DNA of 64,000 nucleotides from contig NC_090135.1 of the NCBI RefSeq assembly GCF_040581485.1, positions 11,401,001-11,465,000 on the forward strand. Direction: 5' to 3'. Under the pieces are notes generated by a model that was not told the DNA's origin, searched no databases, and saw only the letters and a program-made list of their open reading frames with translations. Numbering within the stretch: position 1 is the first letter of the stretch; each line of letters starts with the position of its first letter. Source of the stretch: Linepithema humile (Eukaryota; Arthropoda; Insecta; Hymenoptera; Formicidae). This document shows positions 35,380 through 49,300 of this stretch, one piece after another. The position numbers and the translations under genes were made by a program.

Positions 35380-37834
35380 TTCGATACACAATCTCGATCA
35401 ACAATCAATACCATCTGATTCAGAACAACCTTACGTAGTTATGGATACAAAAGTAATACACATGCATTTATAAGCACATATACATTAAACGCGTAATATA
35501 TTTATAAACACTTAATATGTATAAACACAAATATATGCATAATGTATCTTTTTATGTTGAAACGTATCTTTGTAATGGATTCATTAGAGCGACATGAAGA
35601 ACTACGACGCGAAGATCCTGCCAGCAAAGAGAACAACCGGATTGTGTGCTCATGGAAGGACGATAAATTTGAATGTACCAGGATTGGCGGATAGTTTAGC
35701 GTGGAAGGGATAGGTCTTTCTTTGCTTCTCTCTCTCTAACCACACGCGGCATTTCTTTTTCCTTGATTTCAGATGGAACGAGTGACGGCTGTCGGCACGC
35801 TTTTCATCTGTCCATCGCGCGGCAAGATTTATCTTTTTTTTTTTCTTTTTTTTTCTTTTCTTTTAATATATGCCGCCGCGCGACAAACAATTGATCTTAT
35901 CGAGCGCTATACATGAAAGTTTTTAAGTAGCACTATGTTATATGAGATAGCTCCTGTGTTTCTTTTGGGAAAAATTTATCCTTCAAATTGAAATTCTAAA
36001 TTTTAGCAATAAGATGCTATTCTAAACGTTGAAACTCACAAATTTCTTTATCCTTTTATTTATAAAAATTTGCATATCTATTTTTTATATTGGAATAAGG
36101 TCGATGATGTAAGAAAATTTAAATAAAGAGAATGCTTATTCGTTAGATAGTTTTGATATAAATATGTTTTTCGCTTTCAGTTTTATTTACATAGATGATG
36201 ACACGTTTATGTTAGAGTATATTATTTATTTATATTTATTTATTCGTGTGACTCGTGATCGCGTTTGAAAGGACGTCAGATTTTATTGAGACTTGAATAT
36301 TTTTAAGACTCGTACTTATTTATTTGATGTGTCGTGATGGCCAATTTTCGTGTTAAAACAATGTTATACTTTTATTACACTCATAAAAAATCGACGAAAA
36401 ATTCCAACTGAATTTCAATTCTGCTCTACAATATATAAAATTCATAAGAAATTCTTAATATTCTTATTTTATAACTGTTTCGCATATTCTTGTTTACTTT
36501 TATAGAGATCAGATATTTTATCATTTGGTTTGCAACCTCGGATTTATATTTATTGGCAGTATTTATATAAAGTTTAAAAAGTTTTGTATTTGCGGATATA
36601 AATAAAAATTCTATAGAAATTAATTTCTCATAAAATTAATCGAGAAATTATTATAATATTTAAGTTGCTTTCTTTTTCTTGAGACATTCTCGATAGAGCG
36701 TCAAGAACTGAAAGACGTTAACGAGATTTAACGTGTTGCGAACGGGTTCAAGGTACGAGGTGTGCGACGAGCTTCTCCGTGACATATATTCATAGTTTCG
36801 CATCGTCCTGCGCCATTGCACCGTGTGATAATAGCATTGTTATTTACTGGTCGCATGCAGACAGTCCTCCTTATTACATGACACACGGTGCCGCCAACCC
36901 GGTAACTCCACCTTCGTAATATTTCTTCAGTCGTCGTTTGTACGCGTCGTGACGAGAAGCTTCGTTTTGTAATAAGTATCGTTCAGTTGTGCGACTGCAA
37001 CTGATAACATACTGATTTTCGTTATCAAGCAGTCAGTAAAGTGTTTAAATCATCGAGTCTATTCGAGGCGATGTAAATTAAGCGTTTATTTTAAAAAAAT
37101 ATAAAAAGTACTTACTACTTAACAATAAACAATTGCAATGAATAATTTCAAGAAAAATATGTGCTCTGTTTGTGTATTTTAAGTACAGTATCGACAATTA
37201 ATTCGTAAGTATTTTTAGGAAATTGTTTTCTTCTGGTACAAAATAGATTGATTCTATCGTATTCAAATTAATTTTGTTACAAAATAATTTTTTTTATATG
37301 ATATGACTTATTAAAACATTATTAAAACATTGATTTCACATACAAAAATATAGTTTAAATTAATTCTTTTTGTCAACAATTTTGTCAATTTCTATATAAA
37401 TATTCGCAAATTAATGGAAACAATACATTTAGTAAAAATACTTTAAACATGTAGTGTGTTTTCGGACAAAGTTAAAAATTATTGTTTTTATGTTCTAATA
37501 TTTTTATTACTATTATTATTGCAAGTTTTTCATAAAAAAATTTTCAAAATAATTTATATTGCTTTATGAGATAAGAACTTTTGTTGTAAAAATTTTTGCT
37601 TTTTTCGTGTGATGCGGATATAACTATTATTTATCGTCGACCGGATATCTTTGTGAACGCGACAAAAAGTAATTACTAATGCAAGAATAGTGGTGTTTGA
37701 AAGGTAAATGAGAACAGTTTGTTAATAGCTTGAGAAATTGTGTAATGCTTCGCCGAAAAGAGACGACACTTTCGCAAACTGCTGCTTGTTTCCCGTTTCT
37801 TTAGTCGCTTGGCATCGCATACTTAGTTTGCATC
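35380..37834. promoter_or_regulatory. Head-to-head upstream region of the RNA-binding protein gene and tetraspan gene E
   Basis: The two genes are transcribed away from each other. A CT-rich run with poly-T/C lies at 35830-35865. A GC-richer patch at 36700-36990 contains initiator-like TCAGTTGTG (36984) and TCAGTCGT (36929), candidate start sites for gene E leader exons. No coding exon is seen. Confidence 0.4.
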
Positions 37835-40800
37835 ATGTGGAACCGCAAAGTATTCATCAGAATAATTGAAGTGGTACGTGATAAACAAATTTTTAATCTA
37901 TTCTTTTATTTTAAATTGTAGATTACACTTGAATACAAAAGTTAATGCATATGATATCATATGAAAGCGCTAGGATCTTTATCATAATATTTGAAAATTT
38001 GACATAGAAAGACAACAATTAGAATAAGATACTTTTCCATGTATTTATGATATCTCGGACATCAAACATGTAAATATCGGCTCGAAGCTCTTGATGTTAC
38101 TTATGATGTTACAAACTATAAGCTCCAGCATTGCGTGATAAGGAAATTAAGCATGTAATTATCGAATTGCAGCTCCTATGCATCGCTTGCGTCGTGGCGC
38201 TTCGAGTAACAGACGATGAGAGTCGAAGGGTATTTCATTACCTGAGAAATCGCAGCAGGGAGTGGTCGCTGTTGCACAACGTGACATGGGGCAGCATAGG
38301 TGATTCACATTTTGACTTTGACACCTGACTGTGCCTATAATCGACTCGTACTATTCGTACTACTCATTTCCTGATTTCTGCGAATTTAGGCGCTGCTCTC
38401 GCAACAGCGACTTGCGGTGGATACATCATTGTAACGACGGGTCTTTTGATCGCCGCGGCCACCGGGGAACTTCGCGGCCGAAAGACGGTAATTGCTTTCT
38501 TTTTCTCATGCGTCGTACCTGTGTGTTTCGTAACACCGCCAATACGTCAACTGGAACCGCGATAGCATGCGCGGTAGGAAAAATTCTACAACTATTACCT
38601 ATAATAATTTCTTGACTCTAATGCGGAGAGATTAGAAGAGTAACAATGCGTCGACATCATTGCATTTCCGGTTAGCTATTTTTTAAAAATTTGCAAATTG
38701 AAATTGTAAAAAGATCCAAATAATTTATTGGTCAGTCAAAAAATTAAAAAGTTTGAAATCAAAAGTGTAAGATTAAGACCTTAATGTCTTATATTTTCTA
38801 TTAGATATTTTTAATTCTTAATATTTAAATATGCTAATTAAAAAATCTAGAGCTATTCGAATAATTTATTAAATTATTAAAAAGTTAGAAAATTTCAAAG
38901 CAAAAATTTTACAAGACATTAATTAATAACGCTTCGTATAATTAAACAATATTTTTAGTATAATATTTTTCGAGCTTATATTACATTCCTGTCTCTTGCA
39001 GGATGGGCAATGCCATCTATTTTGTCTTATTGTTATAAACAAAAATTCCTGTCTCGTAGGAAAAAAAGAAAGTCGAAAGGCTCTTCTGGAAACAAGATTT
39101 TCACACCAATCTAGTTTAATATTTATTAATAAACAAGAAGAGTGGAAAGATTTTTTCTCTATTGCTCTTTACGCGATAATCATACAGAATCACCTTATCA
39201 GTAACGTTTTTTTCTTGCTGTGCAAGAAGTCCATTAGAACTTTTACGTAACACAGATCGATACGATGGCAGGAGTTGGACTTATTTCAACATATCGAGAT
39301 TCTTCCCAGGCATTCTTAATTTATTCCGAGGTTGGTGTCACAAGTGAAAATACACTTCGTATAAACCTCGGCGAGATTGTAGTGGCGTGAGAAAATCGGT
39401 AGCGCGACGCGAAGGTGTCATTGAAGGGCCAAGGATATGAATATTCTTAAGCTGCTAGCTGCTTGCACGTATCGTCGTGTACGTAATCGCAGCCTTGGTC
39501 AATTGAGACACGTAATGTTGCTCATTTAATGACTCATGACTGAGGCTGGGCTGCATAACTGGATTTCCTGTATTCCTATGTCAGTGTCTTCTCAGAACAT
39601 ATACTAGGTGTTTAAAAAAAAGAATAACACATACTTGGTCTTAATATAATCATCGTGTCGTGACCCTGAACGCATGTAATATCGATTCGCATTTGCTACA
39701 AGGACTTGCTCTACCTAAAGTTGCATAATAAGTTTCCATGCATAATCAATCGGTTCTGCAAAGCGTAAATAAATCGCATCAATGTACGATACGATGTAAC
39801 GGATGAAGTATTACCAAGTGCTATTGTAATACAGGAATTTTTCCTACTCGGACTGGGTGTGATCCTCTTCGGAATAGTCGGCGCCTTGTCGTTGGCGTCT
39901 ATCGACAGTGTTCCTGAGGACTTGATCGACAATGCCGCGGTTTTAGGAACGCTGTGCTTGCTCACGGCATTAGTATTCGTCGTGGATTTACTAATGAGAC
40001 CGCCTCGCAGAAAGGACAAGCAAGAAGAGGCGCGGATCATTGAAAAAGATTTAGGTAAAATGATTTAGGCATAAATATTAAATATTAAATTTTGAAAGAA
40101 CATTTGATTCGTTCAAACTGGACGAGTAAAAAAAATATAAAGAAATTCTAACCAAAAGTTAATAGAGTTAATAAATTTACAATCTATTATATTTTTCTGC
40201 ACTCATTTATGTATATTATTTAGTCATAAATTATTAATAAATATATTTATCTAAAAAAATATATTGAAACATTAGGAAAGCGGCAGATAACGCCAGTAGT
40301 AAGCGCCGAGAACACAAAATCGAAACCGAAATCGGCCGTCGTGAAAATCCCCGAGGAAGAGAACGGTCGTGTGAACGATGCTTTTCAGAAGACAGATAAT
40401 CATCGCTCTGATCCCGTGATATCGCGCGAGGAATCACCTAGAACTCGTTCGCAAGACTCTAGGGACGATCGCGAACGTCGTGGCGATCAGGAGCCAAGAG
40501 AACACACGCAGAATTTTGAGAACGGCCGAGCTCTGCGTGATTCGCAGCGGTATCGAGAGGTGGAGACGCCGCGATCTAGCGCACACGATCCCGATCGCAG
40601 GATCGAAGAATCCAGAATAATGTACAAGAGTCGAGACATTTATCAGCGACCGATCGACGAGATCGACACGCCGCGGTTTCCAATGGAATACGAAAAAGGA
40701 GATCCAATGTTCGCGAAAATCGTCAATCCGAGTGTGAAGATTATGAGAGTCGAGCGGGATGTCGAAGAGGCGCTCGACAACTACAGGTGATTTGTTGCCT

Positions 40801-41559
40801 CCAGATTGGAATTGGAATTCGTCGCGTTTTCGGCTCGGAAATTTCATTTAAGCATCGGCAATATTTACGTCAACTATCTTGGATTTTGCCATCGGCAACA
40901 AAAAAATATTGATTTTTTTTCTATTAAAAGTATTCTAATTTATCGATATTAAATTCTTAGAAAAGTTAATTTTTAACATACAATTTTTTTTGTATAAAAA
41001 TTGTAAAAGATGATTGTGTTCCATATCTGTTTGTTTCGTTTTTTTCAATATTCGACAATTAGTTCAATATAGAAATTAAAAATATGATTACTTAGATTTA
41101 AGATCTATTTTTTTAAATTAAGAGTCACTAGTGCGGATATGAATTGCGAAAATTACTCGTGTAATTTTCTCATTTCTGATGCTATGATTCAAGATGCTTG
41201 ATGCATATAGCACCGATTCTTAAATATAATTTCATTTGAACGCGAACAGATATTCGGACAACAGCCAATACGACAACGTGCCGATCAGGATGCGTGGTTC
41301 GTCATCCGGGATTCTAAAGAGTTATCAGCGCGATCCGTCCTTCAACATGCCTCCTCCGCCTAAAGAGTATCGATACAGAGGACGGGAGCGAACTAAGGAC
41401 GAGATCGAGATGCTGGAGGAATACCTCGGCGTACTGAAAACCACCGGGACGCAAACTGCACCGTCATCGCCAAACGATCCAGGATACGTTCGACATACCG
41501 CAAGTAATTGGCCGCAGGAACTGAAGTCGAGACTTAGCTCCGATCATAGCAGAATTTAA
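37835..41559 (+). CDS. Four-pass membrane protein with long charged cytoplasmic tail (MARVEL/Ssk-like tetraspan E)
   Basis: Exons: 37835-37873, 38173-38299, 38390-38487, 39835-40054, 40276-40786 and 41250-41559 (stop TAA); phases agree, 434 aa. TM1 spans the first junction (VFIRIIEV joined to LLCIACVVALRV). TM2 is about LATATCGGYIIVTTGLLIAA, TM3 FFLLGLGVILFGIVGALSLA, TM4 AAVLGTLCLLTALVFVVDLL. A basic stop-transfer run (RPPRRKDK) follows, then about 280 residues of Arg/Asp/Glu/Ser-rich tail, predicted disordered and cytoplasmic, with a short helical stretch (DEIEMLEEYLGVLKTTG). The intron at the start of TM1 and the one before TM3 match the four tetraspan genes upstream. The tail resembles an adaptor-binding or phosphorylated region. 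No named ortholog recognised. Confidence 0.8.
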
Positions 41560-41822
41560 CCCTTTCATGATCAACGAGCACTTTTGATCCTATTTTTTAA
41601 TCACAAGTTTATTGGCAAGTTTTAGTTTAGTAAAAAAAAAAATTTTACGTGTAAAATAATTAGTTTTCTCTCTCAAAGCTTTTTCATATTAATTTTGTAA
41701 ATATCATATATATTCTTCTATTAGTATTTATGATATTCACAAATTTAGCCACGAAAGGATTAAAGCGATCAAAATATAAGAATCATTAATTCGTTAATAT
41801 TTTTTGTGGGATTTTTGTATGC

Positions 41823-41828
41823 AATAAA
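41823..41828 (+). terminator. Poly(A) signal candidate of tetraspan gene E
   Basis: AATAAA 264 bases after the stop at 41559. Use of this site would exclude the alternative last exon at 42551. Confidence 0.45.
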
Positions 41829-42550
41829 AATTTAACTTCTTAAATAATAATTTTAACAATGCGCTAAAAAAATATGGTTAATTGTAGGAGAAGCTAAACT
41901 TTTGAGAAAAAGAATATTTCCATAAATTAAAATTATATCGAATAGAAATGATTCTACGTAAAAAAAGTAGAGAAGAATTTTGATTTAATTATTGTGTATG
42001 AAATATACGAGGTGCCACAAGTAACATTTATACTTAAATAATAGTTGTATAAATAGTAGCAAAAAGCGAAATAAGTAAAAGGATAACTATCACAGGTTTG
42101 CAATGATTTCGGAGTTTAATATATGAGTTTTTCAGCATAACAATTTGTGCCTGTCGCCTCTAGAAGTTTTTTACTTTGCAAACCTATGATAGTTGGAATA
42201 AAGCGAGGTAAAAGCAAGAATATATCATACACGTACAAATTTCAATATAAAGTTAATAATCTTTGTTCACATCGTACATCTATATGCATACGTACAATTA
42301 TTATTAATAATTTTTCTGATAATATATGATCATTGTATGGTTAGTTTTTTTCTTCAACAGTCATTCTCTCGACGTTGTTAATATTGGCGTTACACTGCCA
42401 CGATGGATGTAATCTCTATTTTTATTTGCTTGTTTGTCTTTATAAAATTTTTTAATATAAATAAACGCTATACAAGTCCATCGTTGCATTCGAATGGACG
42501 GCTTAGATATTTGAGCATCCGTCATTTTCTCACGATCTTTTCTTTCTCAG

Positions 42551-42651
42551 TGAGTCCTACGGATATTCCTGACGACAAATTAGTACAATCCGTTGAGGCC
42601 CGGGCCACTGCGTCGGAACGGACCTACTATCCCACTTGGTACCCCATGTAG
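42551..42651 (+). CDS. Possible alternative last exon of tetraspan gene E
   Basis: A good acceptor (TTTTCTTTCTCAG, ending 42550) opens a 33-codon frame ending TERTYYPTWYPM-like sequence (ASERTYYPTWYPM, stop 42649-42651). It needs phase 1. Exon 6 of gene E has an internal GTAATT donor after ACCGCAA, giving phase 1 and the join HTA-M-SPTDIPDDK. This would swap the tail end NWPQELKSRLSSDH for one with a tyrosine-rich terminus. The nucleotide composition is GC-richer than the flanks. The link is inferred from splice sites and phase only. Confidence 0.5.
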
Positions 42652-42710
42652 CTTAAACATTAAAGTTGGTACCTTATGTAAGTCACATTAAAAGCGGTAC
42701 CATATGAAAT
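42636..42710. repeat. Imperfect tandem repeat with GGTACC units
   Basis: A unit of about 29 bases, TTGGTACC followed by ATGTA and ending ACATTAAA, is present twice, with a partial third copy (CGGTACCATATG). The first copy overlaps the last codons of the alternative exon above, and the ATTAAA ends may act as weak poly(A) signals. It fills the gap between two convergent genes. Confidence 0.65.
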
Positions 42711-42862
42711 ATAAGCTATTTAGGCGGTCTTCACCTGTTAAACTCGAAGATTTTTTTATGTATAATACATAATCGATAGCTTAACTTAGTTACGATTTTA
42801 TAGATTGACTAATCTGGATCGAATATCAGTCGCAAAGGGAGCGTGTCGCGTGATGAATGAGC

Positions 42863-43327
42863 TTATCTCATGCCGAGACCGATGCTGGCGCCTTGAGTAT
42901 TGGACGCCCGCTGCTCCATGGTAATATACTGTCTGATTAGGCGTGAAATTTCGTGTGCCTGCTCCGTCTGTAGCCTGGTGATACGCTGCTGCATCAGATT
43001 GCCACACTTCATATCAAGATAGAGTGTGCCCTCTTCAGATTTGACCTTCCGGGTGGAGATCACTTCAGAATAGGGATAATGATACAGCGTTTCCTAGAAG
43101 AAAACGAAACAATGATACGTGGAAAAAGAGAAACGCTACCACGAGAGAAAAGACGAGCGTTTCGAAATGGTGCCACTTACATGTGTGATTAGATCTATAA
43201 AGTGCACTCCATGTCGATTGAGAGCAAGAATGTGATCGGCGCCCTTTTCCTTGCCTTCGGGTACTCGCTTTACCGCAAAGAAACTTGATCCAAAAAGCGG
43301 CCACTTGGACAATATTTCTAAAAAAAG

Positions 43328-43366
<39 letters not shown>

Positions 43367-46300
43367 AAGAAAATGTATATTAATCTTTTTTTTCACGACA
43401 GTTTTTTAAGCGTTTATCGCTCAAGTCTTTTTGCTTGTAAATATTAAAATAAGCTTTCAAAAAACACAGAAACAGCTCTCTCCATCTAGCACATGCGAGC
43501 CGACTATTTGAGTTTCGAATTTTCCATGGCTTTGTAACGCGTGGATTGATCAAGCTCTTAAATTATTATAACATTATTTGTTGCAAAAATAAGTTAAGAG
43601 CCGATTCAATGCAATTAAAAATCTTACACTCAAATCGCTTTAATTAAACTCACCAAGCACTTGCGCCTTGCAAACGGCCGCGGAGGAGTGTTGAACATTA
43701 TTCCAGGCTTGCAGGACCATGTTGGACCATTGTTGTGGTCTAGGATCCCTCAAGCTAAGCGCTGGTTTTGGCAATAAGTATTTAATCTCTTTTGTTGCCG
43801 GTTCGTGCGCCATGTCGGCTGCTCTATGCAGCAGAGCCGCTATTTGTGCCATGTCATACTGCAAAATGTGCCCGTCATTAATTAATCATTTATCGCTCCA
43901 GTGAAATTTTTTCCGGCAGATGTTAGACAGACGTTACTTACAATTATTTCCTGAGGTAGATGTTCTCCAGGTAGAACTAATAAAAGCCCTTCCAGATAAT
44001 CAGGAGCAATTTGATTAAATACGACTTCTATATATAACGCTGCATCCAACCGCAGAGGATAGTACCAAACGGATCTAGAAAAAATGAACAAAAATATTAC
44101 AGAAAATATATATGTATATTTTTTTCTTAATTAGAAACGTGTGTATCGATTATAAGATCATTGGCCTAAAAATTATTATTTGAACAGTATCATATTAATT
44201 TACAAGATCGGAGTCACATGTTCTCCTCTACTTTATCTTTTAAATTGAATTTATTTTTCAGAAAATTAATATTTGCACTGAATATTAACGATTTTATCTT
44301 GCAAAGACAATAGTTCTTCGTAAATATAGCGGGAAGTCTTTTGATTTGAAAGAAGTTCTGTGATTTGTATTTAAAATTTAGTGCGAAAAAGTTGTATTAA
44401 AAATTGTCAAAAAAATATTTAATCCTTTCAAGATTATAATATAGCACTGTACATATAAAATATATACCTGCAAAATATTAAATAGAACACTTGATGGTTT
44501 TTCTGAAGCTCCGTGGTCACGTCCAGGACATATTCGTCTCTGGCCAATGGCATGGTGAACGCGTCACCGTCGACGATGCAATATAACGAGAACTCGTCCA
44601 TCTCGTGGGGATTTCTCACGGAGATGACGTTGCACATTTCTTCAATAACGTCTTGCACGACGGTTGTGCATTTCGTGTTAATGACCCTCTCGGTGCCGCC
44701 CGGTAATCGGTAGATCTGCCTCTTCGCGTTCCTGCCCGCGCTGATCGCCATGATCTCCTCGACACTGGGCACATTTTTACGTCCGCCGTACTTCACGGTC
44801 TTCCTGAGGTTTTGCAGACAGACCATCGCGGTGCCGTGATACGCGCGACGCTTGTCGTACGCTGCCGTTTCGAGGTACTTCATCAAGTAAGGTCTCAAAC
44901 CCTCGCTGCATGTGAAATAGGCGGCGATGATGCTGAAGATCCGCCAGCCCCGCTGACAGCTCTCCGGATTTGGGCTCTTGTTATTGGTAGTTTGCTTCAT
45001 TAACTGGCAATAAATCTCATCGCGGAGCTGTTCGTGCTTGTGACAATGCTGTAAATACGCGAAGATAGTTTTATTGAAGACGTTAGAATCAGTGAAGACG
45101 TTAGAATTCAGTGGAAAGAAAAAGAAAACCGTATTACACTATTAATCGAATAGATAAAGATAAAACAAGCGATAATGAACGTAATATGATTTTAATTTTA
45201 TTACCTTTAATTATAATTCACTTTTTCCACATTTCAAATTTCTGAAGAATGACACCCATTTTAATTAACAAAGTTAAATAGAATTGAAAATGATAATTAA
45301 TTTATTTAAAATTGTCGGCCCTTTACGATCCTCAAATTATTCAATAAATTAATTAGGAAAATTGTTCATCTTCTCGATATTTTAATGTGAATTTTGATTA
45401 ATCTCATCTCGTTCAATATTATAAATTATAATAACAAATTAACATTTTTAATTATATATAATACTTATACTCAAATATAATTATTTTTACTGAATACATT
45501 AAAAATAATTTAATGAAAAATATAGATTGTTACATTCCTAGTAGAAAGTAAGAAAATTTTTCTTTTGCTAATCCTACCATAAGAATGGTGTAGACGCATT
45601 TGACTTCACTGGTTTCAGGCGGCAATGGCTGGTCTCCCATGTACCTCATTAGACACAGGAAGCATTCCACTGCTAAAACACTCAAGTCTGTGTCCAACCT
45701 GAGCAGACTCTGCTCGATGGGAATGGTGGAGTACTTGACGAGATCCACCTGCTCCTTCCAGGTCCATTCGGTGCCATCCTGCTGGCCTTTGCCCTTTTTG
45801 TTCTTCTTTTTGCTCTTCAGCGATTCGATCACCTTAAGAGACCCGCTGATCGATCCATCTGCGGTCTTCAACATCTCGAATCTGTCGGACGCGCACGTTT
45901 TCGTTAATCTTCACCTTCGCTTGTATCACGCGCGGTAAGTCGACTGTCGTCCTTAACGCGAGCACGGAGCGAGAAACGATATATACGGGAAAAGGACACC
46001 GTGGTGCATGTAGAATCGATATCTTGCATCGTTATGCTTTCTCAACACGACTCTTACTTGCGTAACACCATTAAATAGTTGCTTCGCATTAATTTTCATA
46101 CAGTCAACGAGTTCAAGCGCGTGCTTCTGGTGCCAACCGGAATTTAGAAAGGATCTCGTTTTAATTAGTCGCTTTTTACAATTAGTCTCTTTCTCAATTT
46201 TTTTGGTATTCAATATTGGACATCTTGTTAAAAATTTAATTTTCTAAAACATTTTCAATTGTAAAAATAACTGTGGCAAATAGTCATAATTTTCAGAACT

Positions 46301-49300
46301 ATATAATATTATTTAATATTAATATATTATTATTTTTATTATCAAATTAAAGTATAATAATATATTTCATAGCTTTTAAATGAAGATTAAAATAAAGTTT
46401 AAAATTTTTTTCTTACTGCTGCAATCCGTCTCAAAATATCCCCGTTCTTTCGATTCGATTATTTTTACTATTTTATAAATTAATATCATTTCAAAAATAT
46501 TGACTCACTTTTCTGTGCTTTGACGGAAGTTCAACATGGCATATTGCAACAAGGAATGTTTGCCATCATTCACTACCGGTCCGGTCTCGTAGATGCTATC
46601 TTCTTGGACGCGGACGTTGTCATCCGGCTGTCGCCATTCCGGGCTCAATCGCTGGTTTTGCAGGTTCTTCTGATGGGTCTGATGGTTAACCGACACGTGG
46701 TTGGGCACGCGACCGATCGATACGTGATTCTCGTGCTCGGAGATTACGTGATTGGAATGATTGTGCAGTTGGATGTGATTCGAGTGGTTCGCCTGCGCCT
46801 GAATCGTCTTCGTGATTTGCGACACGTGATTTTCGTGATGATTGACTTTCTGGTGTGGCTTTTGATCGATCTGCAAATTAAACAAACAATTCACAATTTG
46901 CTAATTACCGTAACACTCGTTAATGACAGATTCCTGAGATCATTCAAAACATTTGTAATTATTTCGATAATGCTTTTTTTACATACTTGTCTTGCGAGTA
47001 ATTTAAATTTTTATTTCTAAAAAAAACACTGCTGTCTTTTTTATATTTATCGCTCGTTATATTATATATATTTATAATATATACATATATTCAATGTCAA
47101 ATTATTATTTCATAATTCGCCGCCTTGCATTGCTTGAGCTGTACGAGCATTACGAAAAAAGTGATGTTACTTATGAGCTAGTGAGCGAATCCATTTTCCA
47201 CGCGCTTCTTTATTTCTCTATTTCCGTGCCGCTTACAGTTCCTCCTTTTTCTTACTTAGCATCGATGCTAAGGTCCAAAACATGGAACTTAACACGCGAG
47301 CAAACGGGTTTCCCTCCGCTCGTTGAGTATCACAAGTCTGGTACAGACTTGCGGCACGATAGGACCGTCGGGTGTTGCTGGCGTTTTCTTTTCAAGGTTC
47401 GCCGTAAAAAAACGAAAAGGAAAAAAGCGCGTGATGCGTAAATTAGCGGCGGCTTCTGAACTACACGCGATTTCTTGAGCGCCACGCTGGCCGGATATCG
47501 ACACTTTAATAAAAGTAAGCGAGAATCGCGGTACAGACGAGACACTCCTTCGAGCTGCTCTGCTTTCGTCGATTACGCGAATTTATGACGGAAAGTAGGT
47601 GATTACATCCTGCATTTCTTAATATCCTGATGTACGAGACGATGACGGCTTCTTTGATAGCTGTTAGAAATCTGATGCTTTGCGTGCTACTGATTTCCTT
47701 TTTTCTCGCGGATAGAAAAGATGGATCGATTATACTCGCTCTGACAGATGTGAGAAATGGTTTCACAGCATTACAATCAGCAGATAGAGTTGCTCCTATC
47801 AATTCACGCTTAGAAGAAAATTAATACTGAAGCGAGCGCTTTCATGATAATGTAAAAGGTAATCAAAGATGAAACTGGATGGCTAATATTTGATAACAAC
47901 TTTGACGCTACAAGTATCGGGTGAAATATAGAATTAAATTCCTAGAAATTTACTTGAACATTTTTTTGAAAATCTTTACCGTAAAATGTATTGAAATATT
48001 TAATTCCAGTTGTTTGCCCAGTTGAAAATCGAGTTGAAGGATTTAATTAAATACGTAATTATGCAAATATGCTTGATTCGCGATGATATCACTGAAAGTA
48101 AAGCGGACGCCGAAGAGAAAGTTCAATGTTATCTTGATAACAATTTGTAAAGCATTTAAAATTTTAATTTTGTTAAGCTTATTATTGGATAAATAATGGA
48201 CATGATTGAGAAAGGGAAACAAACGATAAAAATAATTTGGAGTCCTACTTTGCGGTAACAAAATAGAACAAAATGAATAAAGAGAGACTAAAGCTTAAAA
48301 TATTGAAACCAGAAAATTATACAATATATGCATAAACATATTATGTTTGAAAAATAATAGGATTAATTTTTTATAATTTTGATCCATTGACAATCGGTGA
48401 CGTTTCGAATAACAAACATAAAGCTTTAAAACGGCTTAAAGCCACTAATTGTCAGTGGACGATGCTTACACAATAAACAAAAAAAGTAATCCCGTTATTT
48501 TTCAGACATACTATAATACCATGAAATCATTAATATCCCGTAGCATGAAGAAAATGATAAAGAATCAAATAACTGCTCGCGATACTGTAAAACAAGATGC
48601 TGCGCGTTTGAAACATTTTACACATAATTAATTTAATTCAATGATTATGCAATTTCATACTGCTTTTCCTCTACATAAATAGAGGAAAATAAAAGTCAAG
48701 ATCCTGTCATTGCTAAAAGAGTTCAAAAGAGCCAATCGTAATTCCGTTAACATAAATGGTATGGTACGCGCTTCGATGCAAAGCAACACCGGTTACATCG
48801 ATACTGGTCGGTCCCGACCAGAAGGTGTAAGCAAGATAAACAGATGTCGACCCTGACCCACATAATCATTAATACACCGACGATGTAAGATCTAGATGCG
48901 GTAGCTACGCGTCCAAGTAGCCGTATTGCGACAGATAACAAGCGTAACGGTTTAACGATTTCCGCGGTGGCTGCGGTTATTATCGAGACATAACTGTGAC
49001 GTAAAGAAGTGCGAATGCTGTGAATAGAGGGAGGCGTCAGGTGCGGACAGCAAATGACAAAAGTGGACTGTGTCCATCAAGCTATTTTACAAGACGACCT
49101 TGCATCACAGTTTGTCAGAAAATGAAAAATATTTTTCTCTTTTGCTGCTAACAATAAGTCAGTAAATTGCTTCCTCTCTTTATATTTAAGTAAAAAACAT
49201 ATCATTAAAAACATAAAAACTGAAAACATATCATTAAAACAGGTGTTGAAAATTTATATGTATCCGGTAGTTATTCAATAATAATTGCAGAGTTATTTTT

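Noticed and set aside
40434..40847. 137-codon minus-strand open frame
   Set aside because: Antisense shadow of exon 5 of tetraspan gene E.
46520..47020. 166-codon plus-strand open frame
   Set aside because: It is the antisense shadow of the His-rich myosin exon 46509-46870, whose phases fit its neighbours.
47094..47441. 115-codon plus-strand open frame in a myosin intron
   Set aside because: No recognisable domain; the basic end looks compositional. Kept only as intron content.
48740..49080. GC-richer patch considered as a tRNA or small RNA
   Set aside because: No A/B box pair with a cloverleaf could be drawn; only a short hairpin is present.
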